Part shown: in pieces, positions 1-7,652 of the stretch | How the letters are laid out: each line of letters opens with the position of its first letter | Position numbering within the stretch: the first letter of the stretch is position 1 | From: Rhodospirillales bacterium | Lineage (GTDB): Bacteria; Pseudomonadota; Alphaproteobacteria; Micavibrionales; Micavibrionaceae | Direction: 5' to 3' | NCBI GenBank assembly: GCA_020638285.1 | Contig: JACKIV010000002.1 | Location: 62,001-126,000 of the forward strand | Length of the DNA: 64,000 bases | Program-made: the position numbers and the translations under genes | Notes under the pieces: generated by a model | What the model saw: only the letters and a program-made list of their open reading frames with translations | The model's database searches: none | Told to the model about the DNA's origin: nothing

Positions 1-421
1 ACGGTCCGAAGTCATGTCCAACGCTCGCGGCCAGTTCGAAATAATCATAGTTATTGCTGCCGTCCGTTCCGGGATAGGCATAGTAAACGCCGCCGAATTT
101 CACGTCCACAGCGTTGAAGCTTCCGCCCCATCCGCCATACAGGTCAACTTCGGTGCTGGCATCTCCGAATTCAACGGACGATCCCCACAGACCCAGATAA
201 ACGCCTGAATCGTGAGCATAATCGACGCCGCCCTGAAGGGCCGGATTCTCGTTCGATTGCGAAATCCCGCGAAAACGATAGTCGGAAACAACGCCGACAT
301 TGGCACTGATGGTCCCAACGCCCGGCCCGAAAGGCTCGGCGGCGCGGGCTGAAGGCGCAGCGGCAAAGCACGCAAAAGCCGTTGTGGCAAGCGCCAGAAT
401 GCGGAAAGATGATGTTCTCAT
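1..421 (-). CDS. TorF-family putative outer-membrane porin, N-terminal part
   Basis: The reverse strand reads ATG at 421 and stays open through the left edge, giving about 140 residues of a longer protein. It opens with a signal peptide (MRTSSFRILALATTAFACFA, ending near ARA-AEP). The mature start (SANVGVVSDYRFRGISQSNE) is typical of the TorF/Gcw_chp putative porins: a first beta-strand ending in SDYRFRGIS, followed by short amphipathic strands rich in Gly, Tyr and acidic residues. A good Shine-Dalgarno (GGAGAAAAAC) precedes the ATG. The family is expected to form an outer-membrane beta-barrel; its substrate is unknown. The C-terminal part lies outside the window, so barrel closure cannot be checked. 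Confidence 0.8.
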   Translation of the reverse strand, partial: MRTSSFRILALATTAFACFAAAPSARAAEPFGPGVGTISANVGVVSDYRFRGISQSNENPALQGGVDYAHDSGVYLGLWGSSVEFGDASTEVDLYGGWGGSFNAVDVKFGGVYYAYPGTDGSNNYDYFELAASVGHDFGP

Positions 422-697
422 TGTTTTTCTCCGGAAAGCAGTGTGAAGAAGGGCGGGAAATCCAAAAACCAAGATCACCTCATATTATTTTTTCCAGATG
501 TTCGTGCAAGGTCAAAATCAGGCATCCCGGGCTCTTTGCATGCGATTTTATGTAACACTGTGGCGAACATGCCACACAGCGCTTTGTGCATCTCCGGAGA
601 ATTGGCCTAAAATCCCTTGGAAAACATCACGAATCGGCTTGCGCCTGGGGGCTCGGGCGTGCTACTCGGAACTTGGCCGTTATGTCGGGGGGGCAGA

Positions 698-991
698 GTG
701 ATCGAGAAAAAGAAAATTCTGGATGATGCAGCGATGATTGCGGGGGGCGTCCTCAATCTGGTGAGCGCCGGGCGCGATCAGGTTCGGCGCGAGGTGCGTC
801 TGCGGGCCGATTCTCTGGCAACAAAGCTGGATCTGGTCCCGCGCGAGGATTTTGAGCGACTCGAAGCCTTGCTGGTTCGCACCCGCGAGGAGCAGGAAAG
901 CCTTAAAAAACGGCTTGAAGCTCTTGAAAAACCCTCTTCAAGCAGCAAAATTCCCCCGCAGAAGCCCTCCCGGTCAAGGAAAAAAACATGA
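698..991 (+). CDS. UbiK/BMFP-type accessory factor, small coiled-coil protein
   Basis: A 97-residue protein with the layout of the BMFP/YqiC (UbiK) family: a short N-terminal amphipathic stretch (KKKILDDAAMIAGGVLNLVS), a basic region, then the hallmark 'DLVPREDFERLEALLVRTREEQESLKKRLEALE' region, a long heptad-like coiled coil, and a basic tail. UbiK assists aerobic ubiquinone biosynthesis in enterobacteria; that role here is inferred from family. I chose GTG at 698 because a G-rich Shine-Dalgarno lies just upstream (687-693) and the extra residues of a longer frame from 617 do not look like the family. Its stop overlaps the start of the next gene (ATGA), so it is probably translationally coupled. 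Confidence 0.75.
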   Translation: MIEKKKILDDAAMIAGGVLNLVSAGRDQVRREVRLRADSLATKLDLVPREDFERLEALLVRTREEQESLKKRLEALEKPSSSSKIPPQKPSRSRKKT

Positions 992-1488
992 ACGATCCGT
1001 TCGATACTTTCGAGGAGATCTGCAACCCGCTGGACTGTGTCGAGGAGGTCATCTCGATGCATCGCTGGGCCGTCAGCCGCAGCAACGACGAACTTCATGT
1101 TCATGTCACGGGTCGGCGCGATACATATGAAATGACGTTCATCTGGCAGGAAGAACACGGCACCATGCAGCTTTATTGCGAATATGGCCTGTCCATTCCT
1201 CAAGACAATCTGGGTCATGCAGCCATGGCGCTTATGGCCATCAATGCGGATTTATGGCTCGGGCATTTCGACCTGCCGGGCGATACGCGTACGCCCGGTT
1301 TTCGCCATACCTGCCTGTTTCGCGGGCCAATCGGGGCGGGGGGGCAGGAGCACATCGAAGACCTGATTGATATCGCTCTGAACGAATGTGACCGCTTTTA
1401 CATGGCGTTTCATCTTCTCTCGGCGCCGTCGTGTCGCGATGCGGAGGCCCTGTCTTTGGCTCTTATGGATATTGCCGGGGAGTCATGA
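988..1488 (+). CDS. YbjN domain-containing protein
   Basis: 166 residues with the YbjN fold pattern: an N-terminal acidic segment, the 'HVTGRRDTYEMTFIWQEEHG' strand pair, 'MQLYCEYGLSIPQDN', and a long C-terminal helix region ending in the aspartate-rich 'ALSLALMDIAGES'. YbjN proteins resemble type III secretion chaperones in fold and are linked to motility or stress in some bacteria, but their biochemical role is not settled. The gene overlaps its neighbours by four bases on both sides (ATGA at 988 and at 1485), placing it in the conserved alphaproteobacterial ubiK-like/ybjN/proC operon. Confidence 0.8.
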   Translation: MNDPFDTFEEICNPLDCVEEVISMHRWAVSRSNDELHVHVTGRRDTYEMTFIWQEEHGTMQLYCEYGLSIPQDNLGHAAMALMAINADLWLGHFDLPGDTRTPGFRHTCLFRGPIGAGGQEHIEDLIDIALNECDRFYMAFHLLSAPSCRDAEALSLALMDIAGES

Positions 1489-2297
1489 CTCTCGCCCTTG
1501 TCGGTTGCGGAAAGATGGGCGGCGCGTTGTTGCGGGGCTGGCTGGCGCGGGGCGGGCATGAGGTGTTTGATGTTCTCGAGCCCGGCGATCTGCCGAGCTT
1601 TGCCATTGATCCCCGTGTCAACCATTTTAAAACAGCCACCGACTTTGTAGAAAAAGCCCGTCCGGAGGCCTTGTTTCTGGCTGTCAAACCTCAGGTCATG
1701 GATCCGGCGTGCGAGGCTCTGCGCGCGGCTGTGGCACCGCAAACCCTGATCGTGTCGATTGCGGCAGGGCGCACGATAGAGTCGTTCCAGCGGATTTTCG
1801 GGGTCGATCAGCCCGTCATTCGCGCCATGCCCAATACCCCTGCCGCCATTGGAAAAGGCATGACCGTGGCGGTGGCTTCCGGCGGCGTGTCAGAGGAGCA
1901 GAAAGCGTGGGTCGGGGCGTGGCTTGGCGTGACGGGGCGGCTGGAATGGGTGGCAGACGAGGCGCTCATGGATGCCGTGACTGCCGTTTCAGGCAGTGGT
2001 CCGGCCTATGTGTTTGCCTTGATCGAAACCCTTGCGCAGGCGGGAGAGTCCGTCGGTCTGGACCCGGTCCTGTCCATGATTCTGGCGCGTCAGACCATCA
2101 TCGGCGCGGCGGCCCTGGCCGAAAGCGACCCCGGCACCCCGGCGGAAAGCCTGCGCCGAAACGTCACCAGTCCGGGCGGGACGACCGAGGCCGCACTGGA
2201 GGTTTTACTGGACGAAACAGCCGCCCTTCCGGACCTGATGATCCGCACTGTCGCCGCCGCCGTTGCGCGCGGGCAGGCGCTGGGGCAGAAGGCTTGA
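1485..2297 (+). CDS. proC: pyrroline-5-carboxylate reductase
   Basis: Last step of proline synthesis: NAD(P)H-dependent reduction of 1-pyrroline-5-carboxylate. The protein starts MTLALVGCGKMGGALLRGW, with the Rossmann dinucleotide motif GCGKMG at residues 7-12. It carries 'AMPNTPAAIGKGMT' and the family signature around residue 169 (SGSGPAYVF), followed by 'VTSPGGTTEAAL' near the C-terminus. At 270 residues it is full length. The ATG at 1485 overlaps the stop of the upstream gene; a longer frame opening at 1431 only adds residues that overlap ybjN. A hairpin at 2366-2379 may serve as terminator. Confidence 0.95.
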   Translation: MTLALVGCGKMGGALLRGWLARGGHEVFDVLEPGDLPSFAIDPRVNHFKTATDFVEKARPEALFLAVKPQVMDPACEALRAAVAPQTLIVSIAAGRTIESFQRIFGVDQPVIRAMPNTPAAIGKGMTVAVASGGVSEEQKAWVGAWLGVTGRLEWVADEALMDAVTAVSGSGPAYVFALIETLAQAGESVGLDPVLSMILARQTIIGAAALAESDPGTPAESLRRNVTSPGGTTEAALEVLLDETAALPDLMIRTVAAAVARGQALGQKA

Positions 2298-2360
2298 CCT
2301 CTGGAAAGCAAAGACTGAAGGTCCGGAATTTTCCGTTTCATTGTCCCTCTTTAGGTTTTA

Positions 2361-2560
2361 AACCTCCGGCTTCAGCCGGAAAAGGCTTTAGCCGTATTTT
2401 TTAACACAGAGAACGCGGAGAAGACGCAGAGGTCACAGAGAGACGCTGTTCTCCGTGCCTTCTCTGTGGTCTCTGTGTCCTCTGTGGTGAATCTTTTCTT
2501 TCTTTTTTTAAGGCTTCCAGCCTTTTTCGAACCTACCGGCTTCAGCCGGTAGTGGTTCAG
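2361..2560. repeat. nested inverted-repeat element with an ACAGAG palindrome in its centre
   Basis: The proC-rmuC gap has no gene but is highly structured. The outer ends are two hairpins sharing CCGGCTTCAGCCGG (2366-2379 and, extended to CTACCGGCTTCAGCCGGTAG, 2533-2552). Inside these are GGCTTTAGCC and GGCTTCCAGCC. The centre (2403-2493) is a long imperfect palindrome: the left arm has ACACAGAGAACGCGGAGAAG and so on, and the right arm ends TCTCTGTGTCCTCTGTGGTG. The arrangement is symmetric about 2445. It looks like a non-coding mobile or REP/MITE-like element; the outermost hairpin could also terminate proC. Confidence 0.7.
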
Positions 2561-2649
2561 TTTTTGGTCTGGTCCTCCGTGTTGCGGTTTTACCCGATGG
2601 CGGTTATGGTGATGCTCTATAAGTCTGTTGGACAAAGGGGCGCGCGGAC

Positions 2650-3867
2650 ATGATTCTTGATCCGGTTTCAGGCGGAGTTGGGCTTGCGGTGGGGGTGGCT
2701 GTGGGCGCCGGGATCGGGGTTCTGGTCGCTCTGTGGCGCACGGCGGCGCTGCGCGCCCGGATTGACCACATCACGGGCGACCGGGCGGAGATGGACGGCA
2801 CGTTCCGGTCCGTGGCGCAGGATGCCTTGAAGACCGCTAGCGAGCAGTTTCTGATTCTGGCAAAGGAGCGTCTTGGTCAGGCGCAGGCCGATGGTGCGCA
2901 CGATCTGGAAAAGCGCCAGAAGGCCGTGGCCGAGATCATCGACCCCATTTCAAAGACTCTCAAGGATATGGAAGGCAAGCTGGACATTTTGGGTAAGGCC
3001 GGGTCCGGCATCGAAAGCCAGTTGCGTCTGTTTGCCGAGGACCAGAGACTCCTGCGGCAGGAGACAAATAATCTGGTCAATGCGCTGCGCAATCCGGCGG
3101 CGCGGGGGCGGTGGGGCGAGATGCAGTTGGCCCGGACCCTTGAAATGGTCGGGATGGTCGAGGGTGTGCATTATGTCCAGCAAATGCCTGTGCGCGCCGA
3201 CGGGGCGGCCCTGCGGCCCGATTTCGTGATTCGCCTGCCCGGCGGTATGGAAATCGTGATCGACGTCAAGGCCCCGATGGAGCCGTACTGGAAAGCTCTG
3301 GAGGAGGCCGGGGATGAAGCCGCGCGGACGGCGGCGGTGCAATCCTTCCGCACGACGGTGCGCAACCACCTGCGGACACTTTCTGGAAAAGATTACTGGC
3401 GGTCCTTTAACTCTCCCGAATTCGTGGTGATGTTTCTGCCGACGGAAAGTCTATATTCCCTGGCCATTACGTCAGACCCGGATTTGCTGGAAGAGGCCGC
3501 GCGGGCACGGGTGATTATCGCCTCGCCCACGACGGTCATGGGGCTGCTGCGCGTGGCCATGTATGGGTGGCAGCAGCAAAAACTCGCCGACGAAGCCCGC
3601 CGGATCTCGGATCTGGCGCTGGAGCTGTATCGCCGCGTGGGCAAGTTCGGAGATCACATGATGAAAGTAGGTCGGAATCTGGATACGGCGGTCGGGGCGT
3701 ACAATCAGGCCGTGGGATCCCTTGAAAGCATGGTTCTGCCCGGCGTGCGGCGTCTTAAGGACTATCAGGCCCCATCGGGAAGTCAGGAGATTCCGGAAAT
3801 AAAGACCCTTGAGACGCTCTCCCGGCCTTTGTCCGCCCCGGAACTTCTGTCTACCGGAACGGAATAA
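2650..3867 (+). CDS. rmuC: DNA recombination protein RmuC homologue
   Basis: 405 residues. The N-terminus is a single membrane segment (about residues 8-28, Gly/Val/Ala rich). A coiled-coil region follows (about 50-130). The RmuC domain includes 'NPAARGRWGEMQLARTLE', 'LRPDFVIRLPGG', 'VIDVKAP', 'FVVMFLPTESLYSLA' and 'VIIASPTTVMGLL', all typical of the family and related to restriction-endonuclease-like folds. RmuC limits inversions between short inverted repeats in E. coli. ATG at 2650 has the Shine-Dalgarno AAAGGGG upstream. It seems monocistronic, with the palindromic element just before it. Confidence 0.92.
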   Translation: MILDPVSGGVGLAVGVAVGAGIGVLVALWRTAALRARIDHITGDRAEMDGTFRSVAQDALKTASEQFLILAKERLGQAQADGAHDLEKRQKAVAEIIDPISKTLKDMEGKLDILGKAGSGIESQLRLFAEDQRLLRQETNNLVNALRNPAARGRWGEMQLARTLEMVGMVEGVHYVQQMPVRADGAALRPDFVIRLPGGMEIVIDVKAPMEPYWKALEEAGDEAARTAAVQSFRTTVRNHLRTLSGKDYWRSFNSPEFVVMFLPTESLYSLAITSDPDLLEEAARARVIIASPTTVMGLLRVAMYGWQQQKLADEARRISDLALELYRRVGKFGDHMMKVGRNLDTAVGAYNQAVGSLESMVLPGVRRLKDYQAPSGSQEIPEIKTLETLSRPLSAPELLSTGTE

Positions 3868-3919
3868 GAGAGTTCACCCTTTTACCGGAATGACGTTTCT
3901 TCGGTGCCCGGCGCTCTTC

Positions 3920-4747
3920 TCACGGAGGAGAGGCATTCGGATGCAGCATGGCCTCGCATGAATCAAGGCATTCCACGGCTTCCATTCTTTCTCCCCGTCC
4001 GGGAACGTAGAGAGTGAGATAGAGCGCATCTTTCCTTCCCAGTCCCTGCTCTCTGTCGGTTTCATGTCGCCGGATCACAAATCGCTTTCCGGAATTCGTT
4101 TTCAGAATACGTTCGGTGCGTAAATCCCGGATCATGACGCGCGCCAGAACCTGCGCAAATGCGGCGGCTCTTTGAACGGTGGAAAAGGCCGGGTCGACCG
4201 CCTCTTCGTCAACTCCCGCCACAAAAGCGGCGTAACGACTCATGACCACGCAATTCGTCCGCGCCCGAATCTGTCCGTCCGAAGCCTTCAGGATAGAAGA
4301 TCCAGCGACCGAGGGAGAAGAATCCGGATCGCACAGATAGGCATTCTGGCGGGCCGGATGGTGTGGCTCAAGGGTTCCGAAGGGGTCAACGGCCCGTCGT
4401 CCCCACAGCTCAAAATTCGGTTTCGGGGTCATGTCTTTTGAAAAATAGTAAAGGGGCAGGTCACAAGAGGGCGTTATTCCCAGAACCTTGGCCAGTTCAA
4501 AATGGTTGCGCAGTGTTTCAAAGCCCCGTGGTGTGATGGGGTGGATAATGGCGGCGTTACATTCGCCCTGCACATCTTGCGTTAAGTATATTCTTTCCTG
4601 ATTGGTGTTGATGGTCAGAACCTGCCGCACGCCGTTTTCATGCCTCCGCGAGGCGACGGCAAAGACATGCTGAACGGAGGGATTAAAGCGGCTTTTGACA
4701 TGGAAAAGCCCCAGAAGACACGGCGAAGAAGAAAGCGTTTTTTGCAT
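3920..4747 (-). CDS. hypothetical protein, no recognised family
   Basis: 275 residues from ATG 4747; the frame is open to 4876, but the added 43 residues look unlike protein and approach the tRNA-Leu gene. The sequence includes 'FAVASRRHENGVRQVLTINTNQERIYLTQDV', 'GRRAVDPFGTLEPHHPARQNAYLCDPD' and 'FSTVQRAAAFAQVLARVMIRDLRTERILKTNSGKRFVI', read here as short segments of a soluble mixed alpha/beta protein. No signal peptide or membrane segment is evident. I do not recognise a domain. Codon use and composition match the neighbours. It is oriented opposite to rmuC and convergent with it. Confidence 0.55.
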   Translation of the reverse strand: MQKTLSSSPCLLGLFHVKSRFNPSVQHVFAVASRRHENGVRQVLTINTNQERIYLTQDVQGECNAAIIHPITPRGFETLRNHFELAKVLGITPSCDLPLYYFSKDMTPKPNFELWGRRAVDPFGTLEPHHPARQNAYLCDPDSSPSVAGSSILKASDGQIRARTNCVVMSRYAAFVAGVDEEAVDPAFSTVQRAAAFAQVLARVMIRDLRTERILKTNSGKRFVIRRHETDREQGLGRKDALYLTLYVPGRGERMEAVECLDSCEAMLHPNASPP

Positions 4748-4898
4748 GATGAATTTATTACGACAAATAAAAGGCCTTTGTCCAGACAATTCCGTGGCGC
4801 AGCGGTGGTCTTTTTTCCATTCTGACCGGTTTTTCCCTTCAGGGCTTGAATTTCGCCCGGATTTCTGGTTTGTCATGGGAGGAACCTTTCGGGGCCGG

Positions 4899-4982
4899 GC
4901 GGATGTGGCGGAATGGTAGACGCGCCGGTTTTAGGTACCGGTGGCTTTGTCCGTGGGGGTTCGAGTCCCTTCATCCGCACCA
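4899..4982 (+). tRNA. tRNA-Leu (anticodon UAG)
   Basis: A class II tRNA of 84 nt. The acceptor stem GCGGATG pairs with CATCCGC. The anticodon stem is CCGGT/ACCGG with loop TTTAGGT, so the anticodon is TAG at 4932-4934 (leucine, CUN codons). There is a long variable arm, the T-loop TTCGAGT, and an encoded ACCA end. It lies alone between an opposed hypothetical gene and trigger factor. Confidence 0.95.
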
Positions 4983-4987
4983 GTTTT

Positions 4988-5014
4988 CCGCCCTGGGGCG
5001 GGCGGTTTTGTTTT
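4988..5014 (+). terminator. Rho-independent terminator after tRNA-Leu
   Basis: A perfect 6-bp stem CCGCCC (4988-4993) / GGGCGG (5000-5005), with loop TGGGGC, followed by TTTTGTTTT. It starts six bases after the tRNA CCA end and before trigger factor. Confidence 0.8.
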
Positions 5015-5049
5015 GGTAAATTTTGAGAAACGGGAAACAGAGAGACACT

Positions 5050-6540
5050 ATGCAAGCCACGGAAATTCGCAGCGAAGGTCTGAATCGCGCCTATGAAATC
5101 ACCATTCCCGCTGCTGATATTTCGGCGCGGGTGGATCTCCATCTGGTCAAGGTTGGCAAGACCCTGCGGATGCCCGGCTTTCGTCCCGGCAAGGTGCCGA
5201 TGCCGATCCTGAAAGACCGCTATGGCAAGGCGGTTTTGAGCGATGTTTTGCAGGAGGCCGTGAACGAAACCACGACGAGCCTCATGAAAGACAAGGGATT
5301 GCGCGCGGCGCTCCAGCCCAAGATCGAGGTCAAGGATTTCGATGACGGCAAGGATCTGGTCTATACGGTCGCCGTGGAAATCCTTCCCGAAATCAAGCTG
5401 GCTGCGTTCAAGGACATCACGCTCGAACGCCCGACGGCAAAGGTCACGGATGAGGCCATAACCGAGACCCTCACCCGTATCGCCGCCCAGCAGCGCCAGA
5501 GCGAACCCGCCGCTGAAGGCCACAAGGCCGCCAAGGGCGATATTGTTGTCATCACGTTCCACGGGCGCACGGTCGCCGATGGCAAGGAACATCCGGGCAT
5601 GCATGCCCATGATTTTTCTCTGGAACTGGGCAGCGGTCAGTTTATCGACGGGTTTGAGGATCAGATTCTCGGTCATAAGAAAGGCGAGTCCTTTACCGTT
5701 AACGTGACGTTCCCCGATGCCTATCAGGTCCGCGATCTGGCCGGGCAGGCGGCGGCTTTTGACGTGGAAATCGAGGAAATCCGGATTCCGAAGGAAACCC
5801 CCATTGACGACGCTCTGGCCAAGGCGCTGGGGATGGACGATCTGGCGGCCTTGCGCGGCGCGGTCGAGGAGCAGATGAAGGCCGAATATGGCCGGATGAG
5901 CCGGATGCGTCTGAAGCGTTCGCTTCTTGACGCACTGGACGAGGCGCATGTGTTCGATGTGCCTCAGGGCATGATCGACATTGAGCTTGAAACCATATCC
6001 CGCCAGATTGAGTCCGAGCGCAAGCAAGCGGGCGCGCCGGATGAAATGTCCGATGAAGATCGCGAGGAGTTGCAGAGCATTGCCGAGCGGCGCGTCCGTC
6101 TGGGGCTGGTTCTGGCCGAAATTGGCCGGGCGAACGGGATTGAAATCAGCGATCAGGAACTTCAGCGCGCCGTCGTGCAGGAAGCCCGCCGTTATCCGGG
6201 GCAGGAGCGCAAAGTATTTGATTTTTATGCAAAAAATCGTCAGGCGCTGGATTCCCTGCGTGCGCCGCTTTTTGAGGACAAGGTCTGTGATTTTGTTCTG
6301 GAACTGGCCCGGATCTCGGATGTGGAGATAACGGCGGAAGAACTCGCTGCCGAGGACGATCGGCCTGCGCCCAAATCCCGTCAGGCGAAGAAATCCGGGG
6401 GCAAGGCCGCGGCAAAGTCGCCTACGGAAAAGCCTGAAAAACCGGCAAAAACGGCGAAGAAATCCGGGGAAAAGGCCGAAGAAGACGCCGAAAAACCCGC
6501 GCCGAAGGCAAAGGCCGCCAAGGCGAAGAAAGAGAAATAG
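5050..6540 (+). CDS. tig: trigger factor, ribosome-associated peptidyl-prolyl isomerase and chaperone
   Basis: Binds the ribosome exit tunnel and shields nascent chains. From MQATEIRSEG the N-domain carries the ribosome-docking signature GFRPGKVP at residues 43-50. The central FKBP-like domain (about 155-245) includes 'GDIVVITFHGRT' and 'FIDGFEDQILGHKKGE'. The C-terminal helical arms follow. It is 496 residues, longer than the usual 430-450, because of a Lys/Ala/Glu-rich tail from about residue 440 ('KSRQAKKSGGKAAAKSP'). I chose ATG 5050 over 5023 because it matches the family start. The usual partners clpP and clpX do not follow; clpX is 36 kb away and clpP was not seen. Confidence 0.95.
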   Translation: MQATEIRSEGLNRAYEITIPAADISARVDLHLVKVGKTLRMPGFRPGKVPMPILKDRYGKAVLSDVLQEAVNETTTSLMKDKGLRAALQPKIEVKDFDDGKDLVYTVAVEILPEIKLAAFKDITLERPTAKVTDEAITETLTRIAAQQRQSEPAAEGHKAAKGDIVVITFHGRTVADGKEHPGMHAHDFSLELGSGQFIDGFEDQILGHKKGESFTVNVTFPDAYQVRDLAGQAAAFDVEIEEIRIPKETPIDDALAKALGMDDLAALRGAVEEQMKAEYGRMSRMRLKRSLLDALDEAHVFDVPQGMIDIELETISRQIESERKQAGAPDEMSDEDREELQSIAERRVRLGLVLAEIGRANGIEISDQELQRAVVQEARRYPGQERKVFDFYAKNRQALDSLRAPLFEDKVCDFVLELARISDVEITAEELAAEDDRPAPKSRQAKKSGGKAAAKSPTEKPEKPAKTAKKSGEKAEEDAEKPAPKAKAAKAKKEK

Positions 6541-6570
6541 GCTGACATAGGATCATCGGATCTGAAATCT

Positions 6571-6663
6571 GAACAGGATTTGCCCTGTTTTGAACCACGA
6601 AGGCGCAAAGGCACGAAGGAATTGATAAAAAATCTGAAACTTTGTGTCTTCGAGTCTTCGTGG
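6571..6663. repeat. intergenic palindromic element, CACGAAGG type
   Basis: In the tig-trpA gap. A small hairpin AACAGG/CCTGTT (6572-6577 with 6584-6589) leads into a longer imperfect palindrome whose left arm is CCACGAAGGCGCAAAGGCAC (from 6595, continuing GAAGG). The right arm at 6640-6663 reads CTTTGTGTCTTCGAGTCTTC, then GTGG. The arms are separated by about 20 AT-rich bases. No reading frame is convincing. The design resembles the element at 2361-2560 but with a different core motif. The first hairpin could act as a tig terminator. Confidence 0.65.
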
Positions 6664-6733
6664 TAAGAAACCGGACAATCCACTTATGTGCGATTTTTTG
6701 CTCAATGGACTATAGCTTCTGAGAAACAATCTC

Positions 6734-7525
6734 ATGAACCGGATCACGAAACGATTTCAGGAGCTTCGCAAAGCCGGGCGGACGGGACTTGTGACGTTCA
6801 TCACGGCGGGCGACCCGAATCTGGCAGACAGCGCCCGGATTCTGGCGGCCCTGCCCGGTGCGGGATCGGATTTTATCGAACTGGGAATGCCGTTTTCCGA
6901 CCCGATGGCGGATGGGCCAGTCATTCAGGCCGCCGGTCTGCGGGCCCTGAGCGCCGGGGCCAGCATGAAGGCAACCTTGCAGATGGTCCGTGATTTCCGT
7001 GCGCAGGATTCCGATACGCCTTTGATTTTAATGGGATACTACAATCCCGTTTATGTTTATGGGACAGCGGATTTCGCGCGTGACGCCGCGGATGCCGGGG
7101 TGGATGGTCTTATTATTGTTGATCTGCCGCCCGAAGAAGATGCGGAGTTGCGCGAACCTGCGCAAAAATCAGGATTATGCCTGATTCGCCTGATTGCACC
7201 GACGACGGACGATGCGCGGCTGGGCACGATTCTGGATGGCGCGTCCGGCTTTTTGTACTATGTCTCTGTCACCGGAATCACGGGCGCCGGCATCGGGCAA
7301 ACCGACGCGGTCGCAGAGCATCTGGCGCGCATTCGTGCCCGGACGGAGTTGCCTGTCGCGATTGGATTTGGTATCCGCACCCCTGAAGACGCCGCAAGGC
7401 TCGCCCGTTTGGGTGAGGCCGTTGTCGTGGGCTCTGCACTGGTTGGCACCGTTGCGCAAGCTGGCGCGCAGGATCCGGTTTCCGGCGTTTCTGACCAGGT
7501 CCGGAATTTGAGGGCGGCGCTGTAG
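6734..7525 (+). CDS. trpA: tryptophan synthase alpha chain
   Basis: Cleaves indole-3-glycerol phosphate to indole and glyceraldehyde-3-phosphate; indole is passed to TrpB. The (beta/alpha)8 protein shows 'FIELGMPFSDPMADGP', with catalytic residues at E49 and D60 exactly as in the well-studied enzymes. It also has 'GYYNPVYVYG', 'DGLIIVDLPPEE', 'YYVSVTGITG' and the phosphate-binding 'GFGIRTPEDA' and 'VVVGSALV'. At 263 residues it is full length. It is unusual that trpB is not adjacent: it lies at 22561, and neither trpF nor trpD is nearby. Confidence 0.96.
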   Translation: MNRITKRFQELRKAGRTGLVTFITAGDPNLADSARILAALPGAGSDFIELGMPFSDPMADGPVIQAAGLRALSAGASMKATLQMVRDFRAQDSDTPLILMGYYNPVYVYGTADFARDAADAGVDGLIIVDLPPEEDAELREPAQKSGLCLIRLIAPTTDDARLGTILDGASGFLYYVSVTGITGAGIGQTDAVAEHLARIRARTELPVAIGFGIRTPEDAARLARLGEAVVVGSALVGTVAQAGAQDPVSGVSDQVRNLRAAL

Positions 7526-7652
7526 TCGACTCGCTGAAAAATGGAACTTTTTCAAAAGGCCACTTCTTTTTTCTGCTTTTTCATCCCCATCCCCAGTTTT
7601 TTTGTGCTAGAATCATCCGGTTATTTTTCGGATGTTCGAGGGGAGCCGTCTC

